Shown here: positions 15,109 through 25,688 of the stretch, piece by piece
How positions within the stretch are numbered: the first letter of the stretch is position 1
Layout of the letters: the number at the start of each line of letters is the position of its first letter
Assembly: GCA_009733575.1 (NCBI GenBank)
Contig: ML769618.1
Span: 44,670-108,669 of the forward strand
DNA length: 64,000 nucleotides
Direction: 5' to 3'
Source: Gymnopus androsaceus JB14
Taxonomy: Eukaryota; Basidiomycota; Agaricomycetes; Agaricales; Omphalotaceae
Position numbers and translations under genes: made by a program
The notes under the pieces: generated by a model
Told to the model about the DNA's origin: nothing
Database searches by the model: none
What the model saw: the letters and a program-made list of their open reading frames with translations, nothing else

Positions 15109-16419
15109 ATGCTTCCAGAGGCATGCACGCCTATTTGTCCTGATCAGAGTATTTGGCCCAAGGTCCGGAATATGGTGGTAACTCCACCAGGATTTACTGA
15201 ACAACAAGCTTGGGAAAAACACTCAATGGTCAACATCTTCATAGACTGGACACCAAAGCATCCTCGCCAAATAATCCCCCACCGGGGTCGTGATATCCCC
15301 GCTGTAGGCATTCCCGATGGAAGTGAGGAGGCAATCTTGCTCGCCACTAGCGGTGATGGGGTCGGCAATAACGCAGAATGCGATATCGTATACACAAACA
15401 ATGAAATTGAAGAGCCTATCGTTCAGCATGATTTAGCAGCTGATCGGCAGAGCACGTTATCTGGACATTGGGATAAGATTGAACTCAGCGAAGAGCTCCC
15501 ATCTTTCATCCAGCGGGATCCGGAGGGGGATCAGTTATCCTCAAAATACATCGACACCTACACTACCATACTTCACCTCTTCACACTCCTCGCCCGTGTG
15601 ATTAAAAAGAATCCTGGCGCTTCTCTCATTCTAGATTGCCGAAATGGTGATAGCGCAAGGACTGCTGCACTGCTCAGCTACCGACCAGAGTTCATAAACC
15701 ATGCCGCCATTCAAGTCTACGCTTACTCTATTCCCGATGGCAGAGACTTTGCTGAGATGATTAACAAGTGGGCGCCTGCTGATGACTGGAAGGCGAACAT
15801 TATTTTCATTCCTGTGATCATGCCGGACACACTTGTACAAATTGCTGGCGTGCCCGAGGACTCGAGTGATTATTGCCTCATGTTGGAAAAGGCAAAGGAA
15901 TGGATCAACTCCTTCTTTGTAGAGGGCTTAAGAATTGTTGCGTTGTCGTTCGGTGCCAGCGGAGTTGGGCGAGGGGTCGATCTTCAACTGGGGACAATTT
16001 TCGACCTTCACAGCGAGCCGGTCACGGAAGTGCACATCAAAGCTGCATTTATCCATGACAAGGTTCTACTAGATCTGGCTGCATGGGCCTGGGAAACATA
16101 TCCTCTTCTGCCCAAAATTGGTCTTTGCATTACATATGGGTATAAGACGAACGGAAAAATGTACACACCGAGGTTCCACACCGGCATTCCAAGTGAATGG
16201 CCTGCGGGGCAGTTGGCGCAACCTCTCAAGTTACGGGCAGTACCAGGCAATCCATTTGAGCTCGGTTTTGATTGGGCAATTTGCGATCAAGCTAACAGCA
16301 ATCTCAACTACCTTCTTGGGACCAAATTCTTTGCCTATCCTGATGGTGTCGACAACGTGGAGCGGAACATTGGAACCGATCCACATTGCAGCCAGCTCCG
16401 ATATCAAAACAATCCCTGA
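15109..16419 (+). CDS. Glycerophosphodiester phosphodiesterase-like (PLC-like superfamily) protein
   Basis: Single open exon of 436 residues. The order PHRG (about residues 64-67), a D-G-S-E-E-A stretch where GDPDs have PENT..A, then NAECDIVYT (about 93-101) and VQHD (about 110-113) follows the GDPD pattern of first His, acidic metal ligand pair (E.D) and second catalytic His. Enzymes of this fold split glycerophosphodiesters, or related lipids, into an alcohol and glycerol-3-phosphate with a bound divalent metal. Further on, LILDCRNGD fits an inner beta strand of the barrel. No signal peptide is seen from ATG 15109. An AG splice acceptor at 15102-15103 leaves room for an upstream exon, which I could not identify. 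The second half is poorly conserved to my eye, so substrate cannot be predicted. Confidence 0.65.
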   Translation: MLPEACTPICPDQSIWPKVRNMVVTPPGFTEQQAWEKHSMVNIFIDWTPKHPRQIIPHRGRDIPAVGIPDGSEEAILLATSGDGVGNNAECDIVYTNNEIEEPIVQHDLAADRQSTLSGHWDKIELSEELPSFIQRDPEGDQLSSKYIDTYTTILHLFTLLARVIKKNPGASLILDCRNGDSARTAALLSYRPEFINHAAIQVYAYSIPDGRDFAEMINKWAPADDWKANIIFIPVIMPDTLVQIAGVPEDSSDYCLMLEKAKEWINSFFVEGLRIVALSFGASGVGRGVDLQLGTIFDLHSEPVTEVHIKAAFIHDKVLLDLAAWAWETYPLLPKIGLCITYGYKTNGKMYTPRFHTGIPSEWPAGQLAQPLKLRAVPGNPFELGFDWAICDQANSNLNYLLGTKFFAYPDGVDNVERNIGTDPHCSQLRYQNNP

Positions 16420-17760
16420 TACTTTCTAATTGGCAGAGGCTGGGCGTGGGCGTAGTGTGATGTTTTGGCTGGGTTTGCGATGCTAATCAGACTTGTAAAC
16501 GATGGGAAGCAAACTGGGAAGAGGCGGGAGAAGGAGTGGAAATACGAGGATGAGCCCAGGTGTTATAAAGGATATCGCCTCCAGCACTGTTGAACGGGAG
16601 AGCAAGTTGAGGGATGGAACAAGGTCGAGCCACTAACAGAATTAAATGTTAATTTAGGATCGGGATAAGAGAACTCAAAGAATGGAACGGATTAAAACTT
16701 TCGAGAATAGAAGGAACTTGGGGAAGAGATACTCACGAATCCTCCATCATCAACATCACTAGAAGTGGCGTATTCATGGCTGGGAGCGCATTCAAATACC
16801 CTACTTGACCTAAAATCGGCGGAGTCTGCTCCCGTCGATTTCTGGTCTGCGTGGCCAATTTGCTGGATCTCGAGGCTTTGAGCTTACTCTTACTTGTCTA
16901 TTTCGGGGTTCTGGACCTCCGATCCGGCGGTCATCCTGCGGAGTCTGCTCCTAGAATAGGTGTGGTTGTACTCTATGGGATGAGACGGAGATAGGGTGAG
17001 GAAGGGATGTAGGATGTGGTGGATGATGGGTGAGTAAGCTGGACGAAGGGAGGCGGAGGCAGTATCCCAATCTCTAACCTAAAAACTCAGCCACAACCAA
17101 GCTCGGAGCCCAACCATCAATATCTTCAACTCCCACAGACGCCAAATGCCAAACGCAACGCCAAAAAGTGGGGAGCACAACCTAGCTATGCTCGAACCCA
17201 CTCGCAATGTAGAGGTAGATGCAGATGACGCGAAAGTCTGAGGGTGTGTTTTATGTTAGCGTTATTTCGCGATCAGCAGTCGTCGGGCGGAAGGTCTGGA
17301 TATGGAGAGCCCTGCTCGTTTTCATTGCCTGCGGTTGATGATTGATAACTCCCTCATCCCAGCGCCTATCTCGGTCCTCTTCTCTCCACTACTATCTCCG
17401 TGCAGTGTCTCTAGAACATGTCACCCTCAATAACCAGAGTCAAGTTTGAGTCAAGGACCAGTGAAACTTGTCATCGTGATCCTCATTCTCATTCGATATC
17501 AGTAAGAACAAGCACTGAAGAAGAGGAATAGTTTGAGAAAAGTACATTGCAGACGTCGTATTCAGGCGACGTTGGAGTTAAGAAACAATTGCAAGTTGTT
17601 TATCTTATCTACAAGTAAGAATGAGCACTGAAGAAGAAGCTTGAGAAAAGTACATTGCATACATCGTATTCAGACGACGTTGGAGTTAATCCGGCTTTCT
17701 CTAACGTTCAAGGAGTATTACTTCAAGATCCTCACTACTAATTCGCGCCGTTGAACTACA
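16420..17760. repeat. Gene-poor stretch with a second copy of the dispersed repeat and a local tandem duplication
   Basis: From about 17020 to 17560 the sequence follows the repeat at 9850-10290 in the same order (TATCCCAATCTCTAACC, TTCTCTCCAC, CCAGAGTCAAG, CATTCGATATC). About 80 bases at 17503-17584 (AGTAAGAACAAGCACTGAAG to GACGTTGGAGTTAA) are repeated at 17612-17692 with few changes. No coding frame is supported. Confidence 0.55.
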
Positions 17761-17901
17761 CCAGACTAAGATTAAGCATCGAGCTCGCAAGCCTGACCCA
17801 CGACCTCATCCCATCAAGGAAAAACTCTTTTTTCACAATGAGCTCGCAACAGAAACAGTATGCATGCGTCGCTTCTGTAGATCTGATACTGTACATACCT
17901 T

Positions 17902-18371
17902 AGGACCCCGGATATATAATACTGCTTGAGCTCTGATCCCAAAAGGCCGGACTTTGGCCAAATTTGGAGGTAATGTATAATGCCAAAGGCCGAATTTTGG
18001 CCCTTTTTGGATGGCAGGTCTAGTGTAAGGAAAGGCCGAAAAAGACCGATCCGACACCAGGTTTGATCCAAAAGGGCCGAATTCTGGGGTGAATTAGGAT
18101 TTTTGGAGTGATCAGTTGGTAAACAAAGAGCAAGTTACATATAGAGGCTTAGAAGTTTTGTTTCTTGAGAGATTGTTTGCTGAAAAACCCAAGCCATCCA
18201 CGCCTAATCTGATGAGCTTGCAGCTAGACCGAAAATGTAGTGTGGCGCTTATTGGGCGGTACAGTGGTGCCCAAAAGGGCCGGAAACGAAAAATTTCAGA
18301 CCAGGTATGGTGCAAAAGGCCGAGTTTCGACCATTCGGTATCAGAGCTCAAGCGGTATTATCCGGGGTCCT
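17902..18371. mobile_element. Inverted-repeat element of about 470 bp with an internal GGCC motif family
   Basis: The left end AGGACCCCGGAT..TAATACTGCTTGAGCTCTGAT is matched by the inverted right end (ATCAGAGCTCAAGCGGTATTATCCGGGGTCCT), giving imperfect terminal repeats of about 35 bases. CCTT borders both ends, compatible with a 4-bp target duplication, but this is weak. Inside, a phrase of the type AAAAGGCCGAATTTTGGCC appears about six times (near 17940, 17985, 18029, 18068, 18273, 18315). No protein is encoded. It resembles a MITE or foldback element. Confidence 0.6.
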
Positions 18372-20058
18372 CCTTATCTACGAGGCTGACTTCTGGATAC
18401 AGATAAAGACGTGATTATGATAGAGCTTCTAGCTAACTTGAAACGTGCAGCTGTTGCCGCCGTCGAGAAATCAATGAGTTTCTCGCTAACTGTTGTATCT
18501 CGATGGCCGTATTCTCGGACTCAACCACCAATCAGCTCTCCAATCTGTACACGATTGTAAAACTCGACACTGGAAGTCTCTTACCCTTACGTTTCTGGAA
18601 CTCTTCTTCTTCCAAACTCTTCACGTTCAAGATAACAATGAGAATGAATAGACAGCATCTGAATCTTCGTTAAGATTATGATACCGTAATCAGAAAGCTT
18701 TCAAAGGTGAACGCCCGAGTTATCACTAGGTTTTGTAATGTTCCTCCACTGGGATCTTCGCGTTGTTGCTGTTGTTGTTGAATGGACCTGACGTCGAACA
18801 ATGTTATGACTTCACCTCTATCCATATACATATACATGTATCGGCGGATGCTCACACATGTGTTTTCCCTCTCTTTCCGCCACCATGTATTCTGAGAGAA
18901 CGACCGGAACTCATTACTGCTTGCATCGATGCCTGTTTCAGCACCTGACTCCAATCATTCTCTTCAATTAACCAAGGGCTCCATTTCTACATTTCCTCAA
19001 GCTCACCATTATCTTAACGCTGTTTCTCAAAGTACCGAGCCTAATACCAAATGCAGGCAAGCGGGTCGAGGGTATTCGCCGAGCGACGTGGTCACTCTAC
19101 TACCCCGGCTTTCATTAGTCTCCCCTAGGCAGACTCGAATATACACCGACGATCTGTTTGATGTGTAGGCTTTCATCCTGTTTTCACCGCCGCACACTGT
19201 GACAGTGTAATATACCGTTCAGTGTACACAGTACGTCGCCCGTCAATCTTAAATCGAGTCGAACTGTAAATGATATTAATTGATTTGACCCATCGCGTCA
19301 GAAGTTCATTGATGGAGTATGACACTGCAAAATAAAATTGCAGAGACTTTAAGAAATACTATAGTCTGACGGCGGACACCGGGCAGGAAGGAATGGAACT
19401 GAGGAAGGCAGAAACATTAATTCCACCTCCCGGCGGATGCTTCAAGAATGCCTTCAATGACGCTCACTTGGGATAGGTTGACACTGAGGTATATAGGGCA
19501 CTGTACATTAGTCTTCGGCGTACAACATGGGCCATTACATTCCTGGCAAAAAAACTAGCCAATAATCCCACAACCTCGTACTCCACCCCCACCCGCTCGT
19601 GGCCCAGACTGCTTCGCTTTTCGAGGAATTGACAGTGACCATACCGACTACAGCGGCTATGCTCCCGTCAGTCAAAGTCTCCAAACGCCGATTTGAAGCA
19701 TCCCGGGAGGTCTAGAATTATTGAAATAGGTGGAATCTGACATCCCCTTGAGCGTCATGACACTATTCAGGAACCGGGTATTTCGCACCGAGACCAAACT
19801 CCTCATATATGCGCGTAAAATTACTCGGTCCGAAGGTTGAATGCGAAGTGATGGGGATACATGAGTTCAATAGAGAGCAACGGGACTTCGGTGAAGGCGA
19901 GGGTAAGGGATGAAAATTTTACATTACTGTACGCAAGAAGCTGTTTCTTGGATGAGGAAGATACATATGCAGTATAGCATTTTAACTCCAAAATAACACT
20001 TGCTTCATTAATAGTAATATATGTATAAGTACTCGCGATTTCACCGTCTCCGATGCCT
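18372..20058. other. Intergenic, no supported gene
   Basis: Short open frames on both strands without motifs. A GTTGTT microsatellite-like run lies near 18763-18779. The compositional texture suggests old repeat remains, but nothing can be named. Confidence 0.4.
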
Positions 20059-21253
20059 TTAAGATGTTAACGAGCCATTTCCCGCACTTGAATTGAACAA
20101 ACTATCCAGATCCAAGCGAGTCAAATTTGAATGCGTATTGATGGCGTGAGGTGTCGGCAGAGCTGGAGCTTGGCTATAGGATGGAGCCCTGGGAGAATCA
20201 GACGAGAGGCCATCCCTAATGTTCAAAATGTAAGTAGAACAAGCCAAAAATCAAAATGTGGACTTACGCTGTTAGGGTATCTAATTCCACAAGGGTTTGA
20301 TTAAGAGGACAGTACCTGCCTGCCTGATGATGAGGATGTTGTGCTAAGATTGCAACTGCTTTACGAAGTCGCAGAGAGAGCTCGAGCATAACCTGATAGT
20401 TACGGGCATCACGTACACAGCTGCACTGTTTTATACCTTGTGAAGGATTGCAGCGATGAGAGCTCTCTGGAGAGATGCTATCGAGCTGATTGTACATCTC
20501 CACATTATCCTCATATCCTACGAAATGCGGGTCCTGTGTGAGAGAAGAAATAAAATCAAGACCAGTGGATGCTGGGCTGGAAGGTGTGGCCATAGAATAA
20601 TGCGAGACCGAATGGAGAGGTGAGGGCAGATAAATCGCGCGAGGAAGGCGAGGAGGTGCTTGCGGGGGACGGATAACTTACAGTATTTATATTTAATAAA
20701 TCTGCTGCGTCGTGTTGTTCAGGACTTGGATTCTGCTTGTTCTTCAACTAAGCAAATGTTAGTGGCAGCACTATAATGACGTTATGCTCATACGTACTTC
20801 CTCGATCTCGCCTTCTAGCTCTGCTACTCTGTTGCGTAAAATTGAAAATCGGTTTTGGGTGTTGAGACGTTGACTAGATTCATCAACTTCATACACGCAA
20901 TGACCGGTCTAACCGGGAATGGATTAGCTCGAAACTGAAGAGATTGAAATAAACTAACCAGCCCCATTTCAGTGCAACGAGTACATTTCGGTCGTTTTCT
21001 ATCACACTGTCATAGAAGTATCGGTCAGTCCAGGGCTCTTCAGATGAGACTAAGTACACGGCACGCTAACCATTCGCTTTGATGTGTGGCAGCCAAGACA
21101 CGATAGTATTGCCCTATTTCTTCGCCTAGCACAAGCGATGAGCACAATATCGCAATACTGGAGTCCGGGAATGTGATACCTTTTGTAATCATTTCCTCTT
21201 GTTGCAGGTTGACGTTCGGAGGGAGCCTGAGCTTTCCTAACCTCCAATGACAT
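20059..21253 (-). CDS. Fungal Zn2Cys6 transcription factor
   Basis: Minus-strand exons join to give the binuclear zinc cluster CLGCHTSKRM / CDRKRPKCTRCTEMGL / TGHC, with spacing C-x2-C-x6-C-x6-C-x2-C-x8-C. Introns fall inside the cluster after KRM and after EMGL. It is followed by a heptad-like stretch, QNRFSILRNRVAELEGEIEE, the usual dimerising coiled coil. Such proteins bind CGG-type half-sites as dimers in the nucleus. The N-terminus from ATG 21253 (MSLEVRKAQAP) is basic. A later exon near 20264-20546 holds Cys and His residues (SSHRCNPSQGIKQCSC) and a Leu-rich helix, and the last exon ends at the TAA at 20059. Length is about 290 residues, with no fungal-specific transcription-factor middle homology domain, so it belongs to the short class. 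Targets are unknown. The exact splice after LLNINT is uncertain. Confidence 0.8.
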
Positions 21254-21299
21254 TGGTCGATGTGGGTTAAACGGTTGAAGCAAGTGTAAGCTCCTGTAT

Positions 21300-22290
21300 T
21301 TATATCAGATTAAGTACAATAAATATTCGAACTCAGAGGCACTGTGTACAGGATCAAACAGGTATCCCATATGGCTCCCATTCGCTGCACAATACAACGC
21401 TGGTACAAAGTTTAGTCGACCTATTGAACAATGACAGCAGCTTTTCAGAAAGAAGCTTTCTCACCAAATAACCGCATCTTGGCATCTCAAAGCTGCTTTC
21501 CCGCTGTACAAAAGCCCTTTCTATCAACACCGGCTAGGACGCGTAGAGTTGTGTAGTAGAATCTTGGGATAAAATTTTTGTACGGAAACATGATTTTTGA
21601 TGCCTGCCTAGCGAGGCTTACCGCTGACTTTGACGTCTCTAGCGAGCCCTTGATGACGGAGAGTAGGTTGTCATGTCTGGCAGGTCTCCGAGTCTGGTAT
21701 GCCCGTCGTTGAATCCTGGTTGTACTTCATCTTTTGTTTTCTTCAAGTCAATATATCAGAGTGATGACCATCTTGGCTGCCTAAAAAGGCTTGATACCCA
21801 TACAAAGAATCCTGGGACTTGCGGTAGATACAGTAAGCTTACTTCTTTCGAAGTCTGATCAAAAAATTGATCGAAAGCCAATCTGCCAATAAAGACTCGA
21901 GACAGATTCCAAGAATCAAATTCTGATTTCAGAAGGCAGGTGGATCGAGTGACATCACGTGACCTGCGTCAGGATTTGTCAGGTTGAGGCTCCATAAATA
22001 CTTTTTTTGCGGATGGATATATATAGCTGTCAAACTTTTGAAATGAAAAAAAGGCATAAGAAGCAAGCAGTTGGCGTGATTCAGTGGCTTGAACTTGGAG
22101 CCATCTCACTGTAAGCTGTTTCTTAGTACGTCAGACTTGATACTGTGACCAACCCCTCACCAGGAACTTGGGAGTTCGTCTGGAAGTGAATTGGGTAGGT
22201 ATATATATACTTACCCCGGGTAGACACATGTCCGGGATTTAGCGAGAGAGATTTAATTTTACGGAACAAAAGCCAGGGGTCTATACTATA
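21300..22290. other. Intergenic upstream region of the zinc-cluster gene
   Basis: No supported gene. This stretch probably carries the promoter and 5' leader of the minus-strand transcription factor. I see no named element. Confidence 0.35.
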
Positions 22291-22387
22291 GTTGGCGACA
22301 AAATTGATGACACCCCCCGTGACCTGCTGAATAGGCTACTGAATAGGCTACTGTATTTGGGGGGTGACATCAATTTTGTCGCCAACT
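22291..22387. repeat. 97-bp foldback element with 28-29 base arms
   Basis: Left arm GTTGGCGACAAAATTGATGA.. and right arm ..TCAATTTTGTCGCCAAC are reverse complements over about 28 bases with one mismatch, ending in a run of six C and six G. The loop contains the phrase CTGAATAGGCTA twice in tandem. It would form a strong hairpin as DNA or RNA. It could be a miniature transposon; no clear target duplication is visible. Confidence 0.75.
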
Positions 22388-23127
22388 GTAAAGTATCGCC
22401 AAAGTAAGTAATTGGGTGAGCAAAGTGAGCCCAATTGTTGACGGGTGCCGCTCAAACAGACACAGCCACAAATGAGCGACGAGTACTTTGACTGCCCAAA
22501 TCGAGTGAGCGGAGCACGCGCGCCGGATTCCACTGCTTCTGACCGTAAATAATTTCCCTAAAGCGTATTTCTTATTCATCGTTCTTTAAATTTTTATTTT
22601 ACACTCGTGCATATACTCAAGAGATTATACAACTAAAGAAAAATATTCAGGACTTTTATCAAGTCAGACTTGTAGTTTGCAATTGCACTGTTGCACAAGG
22701 CAACAATTTTTCTTATACCTGGGATTCAGGATGTATCATAGATATGATCATTTAAGAGGGTTTTATATGTCCATATCATTCCAACATCAGGAAAAGTGGA
22801 ATCCATATGTAGCAATATGTACCATACATAGTAATCCTAGCACCTTATGCTTCCCCCTGATATCTAGTGCCAATTAGCCATGAGCAAAATCTATTTATCA
22901 GTATATAGTAGCCTTTCCTTCATAGCAGCATAGCTCATTAGGACATATTGCTATAAATAGCAGTACATAGTCGCCTCAAAAATATTCACAACTGGTAACT
23001 AGCTCTAAGTTGTAGTACTTAGAGAAACATAGCTTCACTCAAAGGAGGTGATTGCTTGCAGGCCCACCAAAAAAAGAATATGAAAAGCGAAATTGTATTG
23101 CATAGTATAACATAGCTGCGCCGAAGC
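22388..23127. other. AT-rich spacer downstream of the DUF6532-like gene
   Basis: No gene is seen. The stretch is AT-rich with many short ATA/TAG-containing words, and may hold the 3' untranslated region of the minus-strand gene and the left boundary of the transposon cassette. No inverted partner of it was found right of 30449. Confidence 0.35.
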
Positions 23128-25508
23128 TCATTGCTCTCCCATCTCTTCTTGGTCATCATCATCGTCATTCTCGTCTGGCACTCCTGGTCCCCCAAATTCA
23201 TTCTCAATATCTCCGCCATCTGACTCTTCCTTTTCCGACTCCGACTCTCCACCATCCTCCGCAAGGTAGTCATCAATAGCAGCTGCAAAAACATTGTTAG
23301 ACAGACGACACTCTGTATTAGGTCCGTCATCGGTGACCCTGGCGTTGACACTGTGGGCAAGAAGTCACGGTCAGCGGGCATATGAGAAGGATACTTGACC
23401 TTACCGTCCGTTATTGTCAATAGACATGAGGATATTTGGTACAATTGTGTGCTGACTGGACTGAATGGCAAACTCTTCGATCTTCGCAATGTGGTCCAGA
23501 TAGATATCCTTGTAAAGTTCAGCAGAGAAGGGAACATCAACATAGATACCGGTAGTCCATCCATCAATGCTGCACTCCATCTACGGAGATGATGAGACCG
23601 GAAAATTACGAGAGAAAGTGCAACTTACGGCGGTTAAAATCAACGCAAGGCCTCGAACAGGGAATGGGCTAAACCGGAGCGGATACTTGGGACCAATATC
23701 ACGAGCATTCTTATAAAAAACACTGCTCGCTAGTTGTTGGATAAGATGGTTAGAGTAGATATGTTTTCCGCTCTTGGGATCCTATAAGAAACTGTGTAAG
23801 TAAAAGCTCATCATGATGAAAATAAAAGATTCGTACACGGCAGGTAAACTTGAGATCGGTCTTGAGCTCCTCCACCAGTCGGCGGTTCTTTCGTATCATT
23901 GACTTGGTTGCGCCAGTTTGAAAGCCATACCCTGGTTCAATAAGCATCTTGGCACGGCTCTTAATGTCGCCACGGAATGTCGAATCTCGATCAGAAATCT
24001 GGGGGAAAAACATAGTAATGTTATTGCAGGCATGTAGGACAATGAATAACTCACAATCTTGAGGACATCAATGTTCGGATTCATGTCTGCTCCCAAGGTG
24101 CTTTCCGCTTCATCCCAGCACAGTCTAGCCCATGTGCCCTTCTCCATCGTATCTGGCCAAGCATTTTCATCGGCAAGTCGGACATGCAACTGCTCAATGG
24201 CGAGATGAAGCACAGCCTTAGTTGCTGCATCGTAATCATTGAGGCGAGGACCATGAGCGCCGCTGATGCGAACCTGTTGAGGATTATTGCGCCATGGAGG
24301 TTCGTCGTGGCCTCCATGGTCTTCATCATCAGACGGTGGATTACCTCCACCACCAGATGCATCTGTGTACAATAGATTAGAACGTACCAATGATAAGGAG
24401 AAAAGAATTGATCTCACCAACAGCGTTGCAATCATCCTCATCGGTGAAGCCTAGTTTGAATTTTTAGATTAGCTAGCACCAGATGAAAGAGAGTTAACTT
24501 ACGAGAATTGTCACGGCGCTCATCGACACGATAAGAGCCTAAGTTTGCATGATGAGTAAGGCTTATACTTCAAAAAAAAAATGATGTTCAACTCACGGGC
24601 ATCGTGAACGTCCCTATCAGAGTCGAATAGATCTAGGTTTAAGTGAGTGAATAATACATGTACGAAACGTTTCAAATAACTCACCTTCTGGATGCGCAGG
24701 AACATTGCAGTTTTCACCACCATCACCATCGCTAACAATGCCTTCAAATTGAGAATCCTCATCATCATGCAAACGAATGCGATGAGGTTGTGAAAAGGTT
24801 GCCGAAGCTCAAGATGAGCTAGCCCGAGGAGTTGCTGATGGTGGACTGAATGGGTTCTGCAGCATTTGGAGCTGCTTACGCTTTTGAGGTGAGAGCCTAC
24901 GCAATCCACGTTGAGGTGAACGATGGCCTCGCTGAGGTGAACGATGACCTCGCTGAGGCGAACGAATGACCTTGTGGTGTATGGAGAGCTCGTTGAGGTG
25001 AACGTTGAGGGGCCTGAAATTGCGTAGTATCATTATAGCATATAAGAGATATAAAAAAGGACGTACTGAGCCCGGAAGGACGCTTTGACGTGGGACAAGC
25101 ACAGGCCTTTGAGAAGACACAGCCTGAGCTCGAGCGGGATCCTGGTTCCCAGCATGTTTGTCATGTCCAGTGGTTACGGAGCGAGAGGTGAACTGCAAAA
25201 GTGAAGAGTCTTGAACAATTGAAAGGAAAAGAGGAAATACCTTCGTTGCTCTCAGCTGCTGTTTCCGCAGCAACACGGTCCTCCTTGGACACACGGCGCT
25301 TTTTGGTCGTAGCTTGCTGGGCCTCGTCCTCCTCTGCAACAATATTAGTGTTGGAAATACTAAACCAGAAGAAAAGAACTGACCGAAAGCAATCATAGCG
25401 GGATGTTTTTGTGCGAGTACGTTGACTTTGAGGACGTTGAACAGCAGATGCTGGGGAATTTTGAGAAGCTAGGAGCTGTTTGTTGGTGGATTTTCGCCGG
25501 GAGGCCAT
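23128..25508 (-). CDS. DUF6532-like protein, divergent from the transposase
   Basis: Minus-strand multi-exon gene starting at ATG 25508 (MASRRKSTNKQLLASQ) and ending at the TGA at 23128. The N-terminal half is low-complexity and basic. It includes a KKRRVSKEDR nuclear-localisation-like stretch and tandem RSPQRG repeats, followed by short acidic exons. The conserved part lies in four exons at about 24362-24058, 24000-23839, 23784-23628 and 23581-23400. They encode ...AVLHLAIEQLHVRLADENAWPD, then RDSTFRGDIKSRAKMLIEPGYGF, then IYSNHLIQQLASSVFYKN with LALILTA, then MECSIDGWTTG. This order matches DUF6532, a domain of unknown function expanded in Agaricomycetes. The C-terminus is strongly acidic. 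It shares a 180-bp promoter region with the Plavaka transposase, and a second family member lies just past the transposase. The small N-terminal exons are approximate. Confidence 0.7.
24900..24975 (-). repeat. In-frame tandem repeat coding RSPQRGH units
   Basis: Three to four near-identical 21-base units (TCGCTGAGGTGAACGATGACC on the plus strand) lie in an exon of the minus-strand DUF6532-like gene and encode RSPQRG(H/L). The frame is kept, so the repeat can change length without breaking the protein. Confidence 0.75.
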
Positions 25509-25688
25509 GGTGGATTAGTAGTTAGGAAAGATTGATGTTACCTTTTGTTTTCATTCGTTCAAGTCCACCCGCGTCAGGCCGAAGAAAATTTCTGCATAAA
25601 TGAAGAAGCAGAGGCAGAGCTGGAAATTGGTTAATATCGATCGGGTGGGTTAAACAGTGAGGAGCGGCTCCCGCTCCCGACGGAGCAT
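25509..25688. promoter_or_regulatory. Bidirectional promoter between DUF6532-like gene and transposase
   Basis: Only 180 bases separate the two divergent ATG codons. Both promoters and both 5' leaders must lie here or overlap the opposite gene. Short CT-rich stretches are seen, but no TATA box that I would call. Confidence 0.5.

Noticed and set aside
18676..18954. Gln-rich minus-strand frame (QQQQQQRE)
   Set aside because: It results from a GTTGTT microsatellite read on the opposite strand; no conserved sequence flanks it.
24900..24975. Short regular repeats considered as a CRISPR array
   Set aside because: Units are contiguous without spacers and stay in frame inside a coding exon of a eukaryote.
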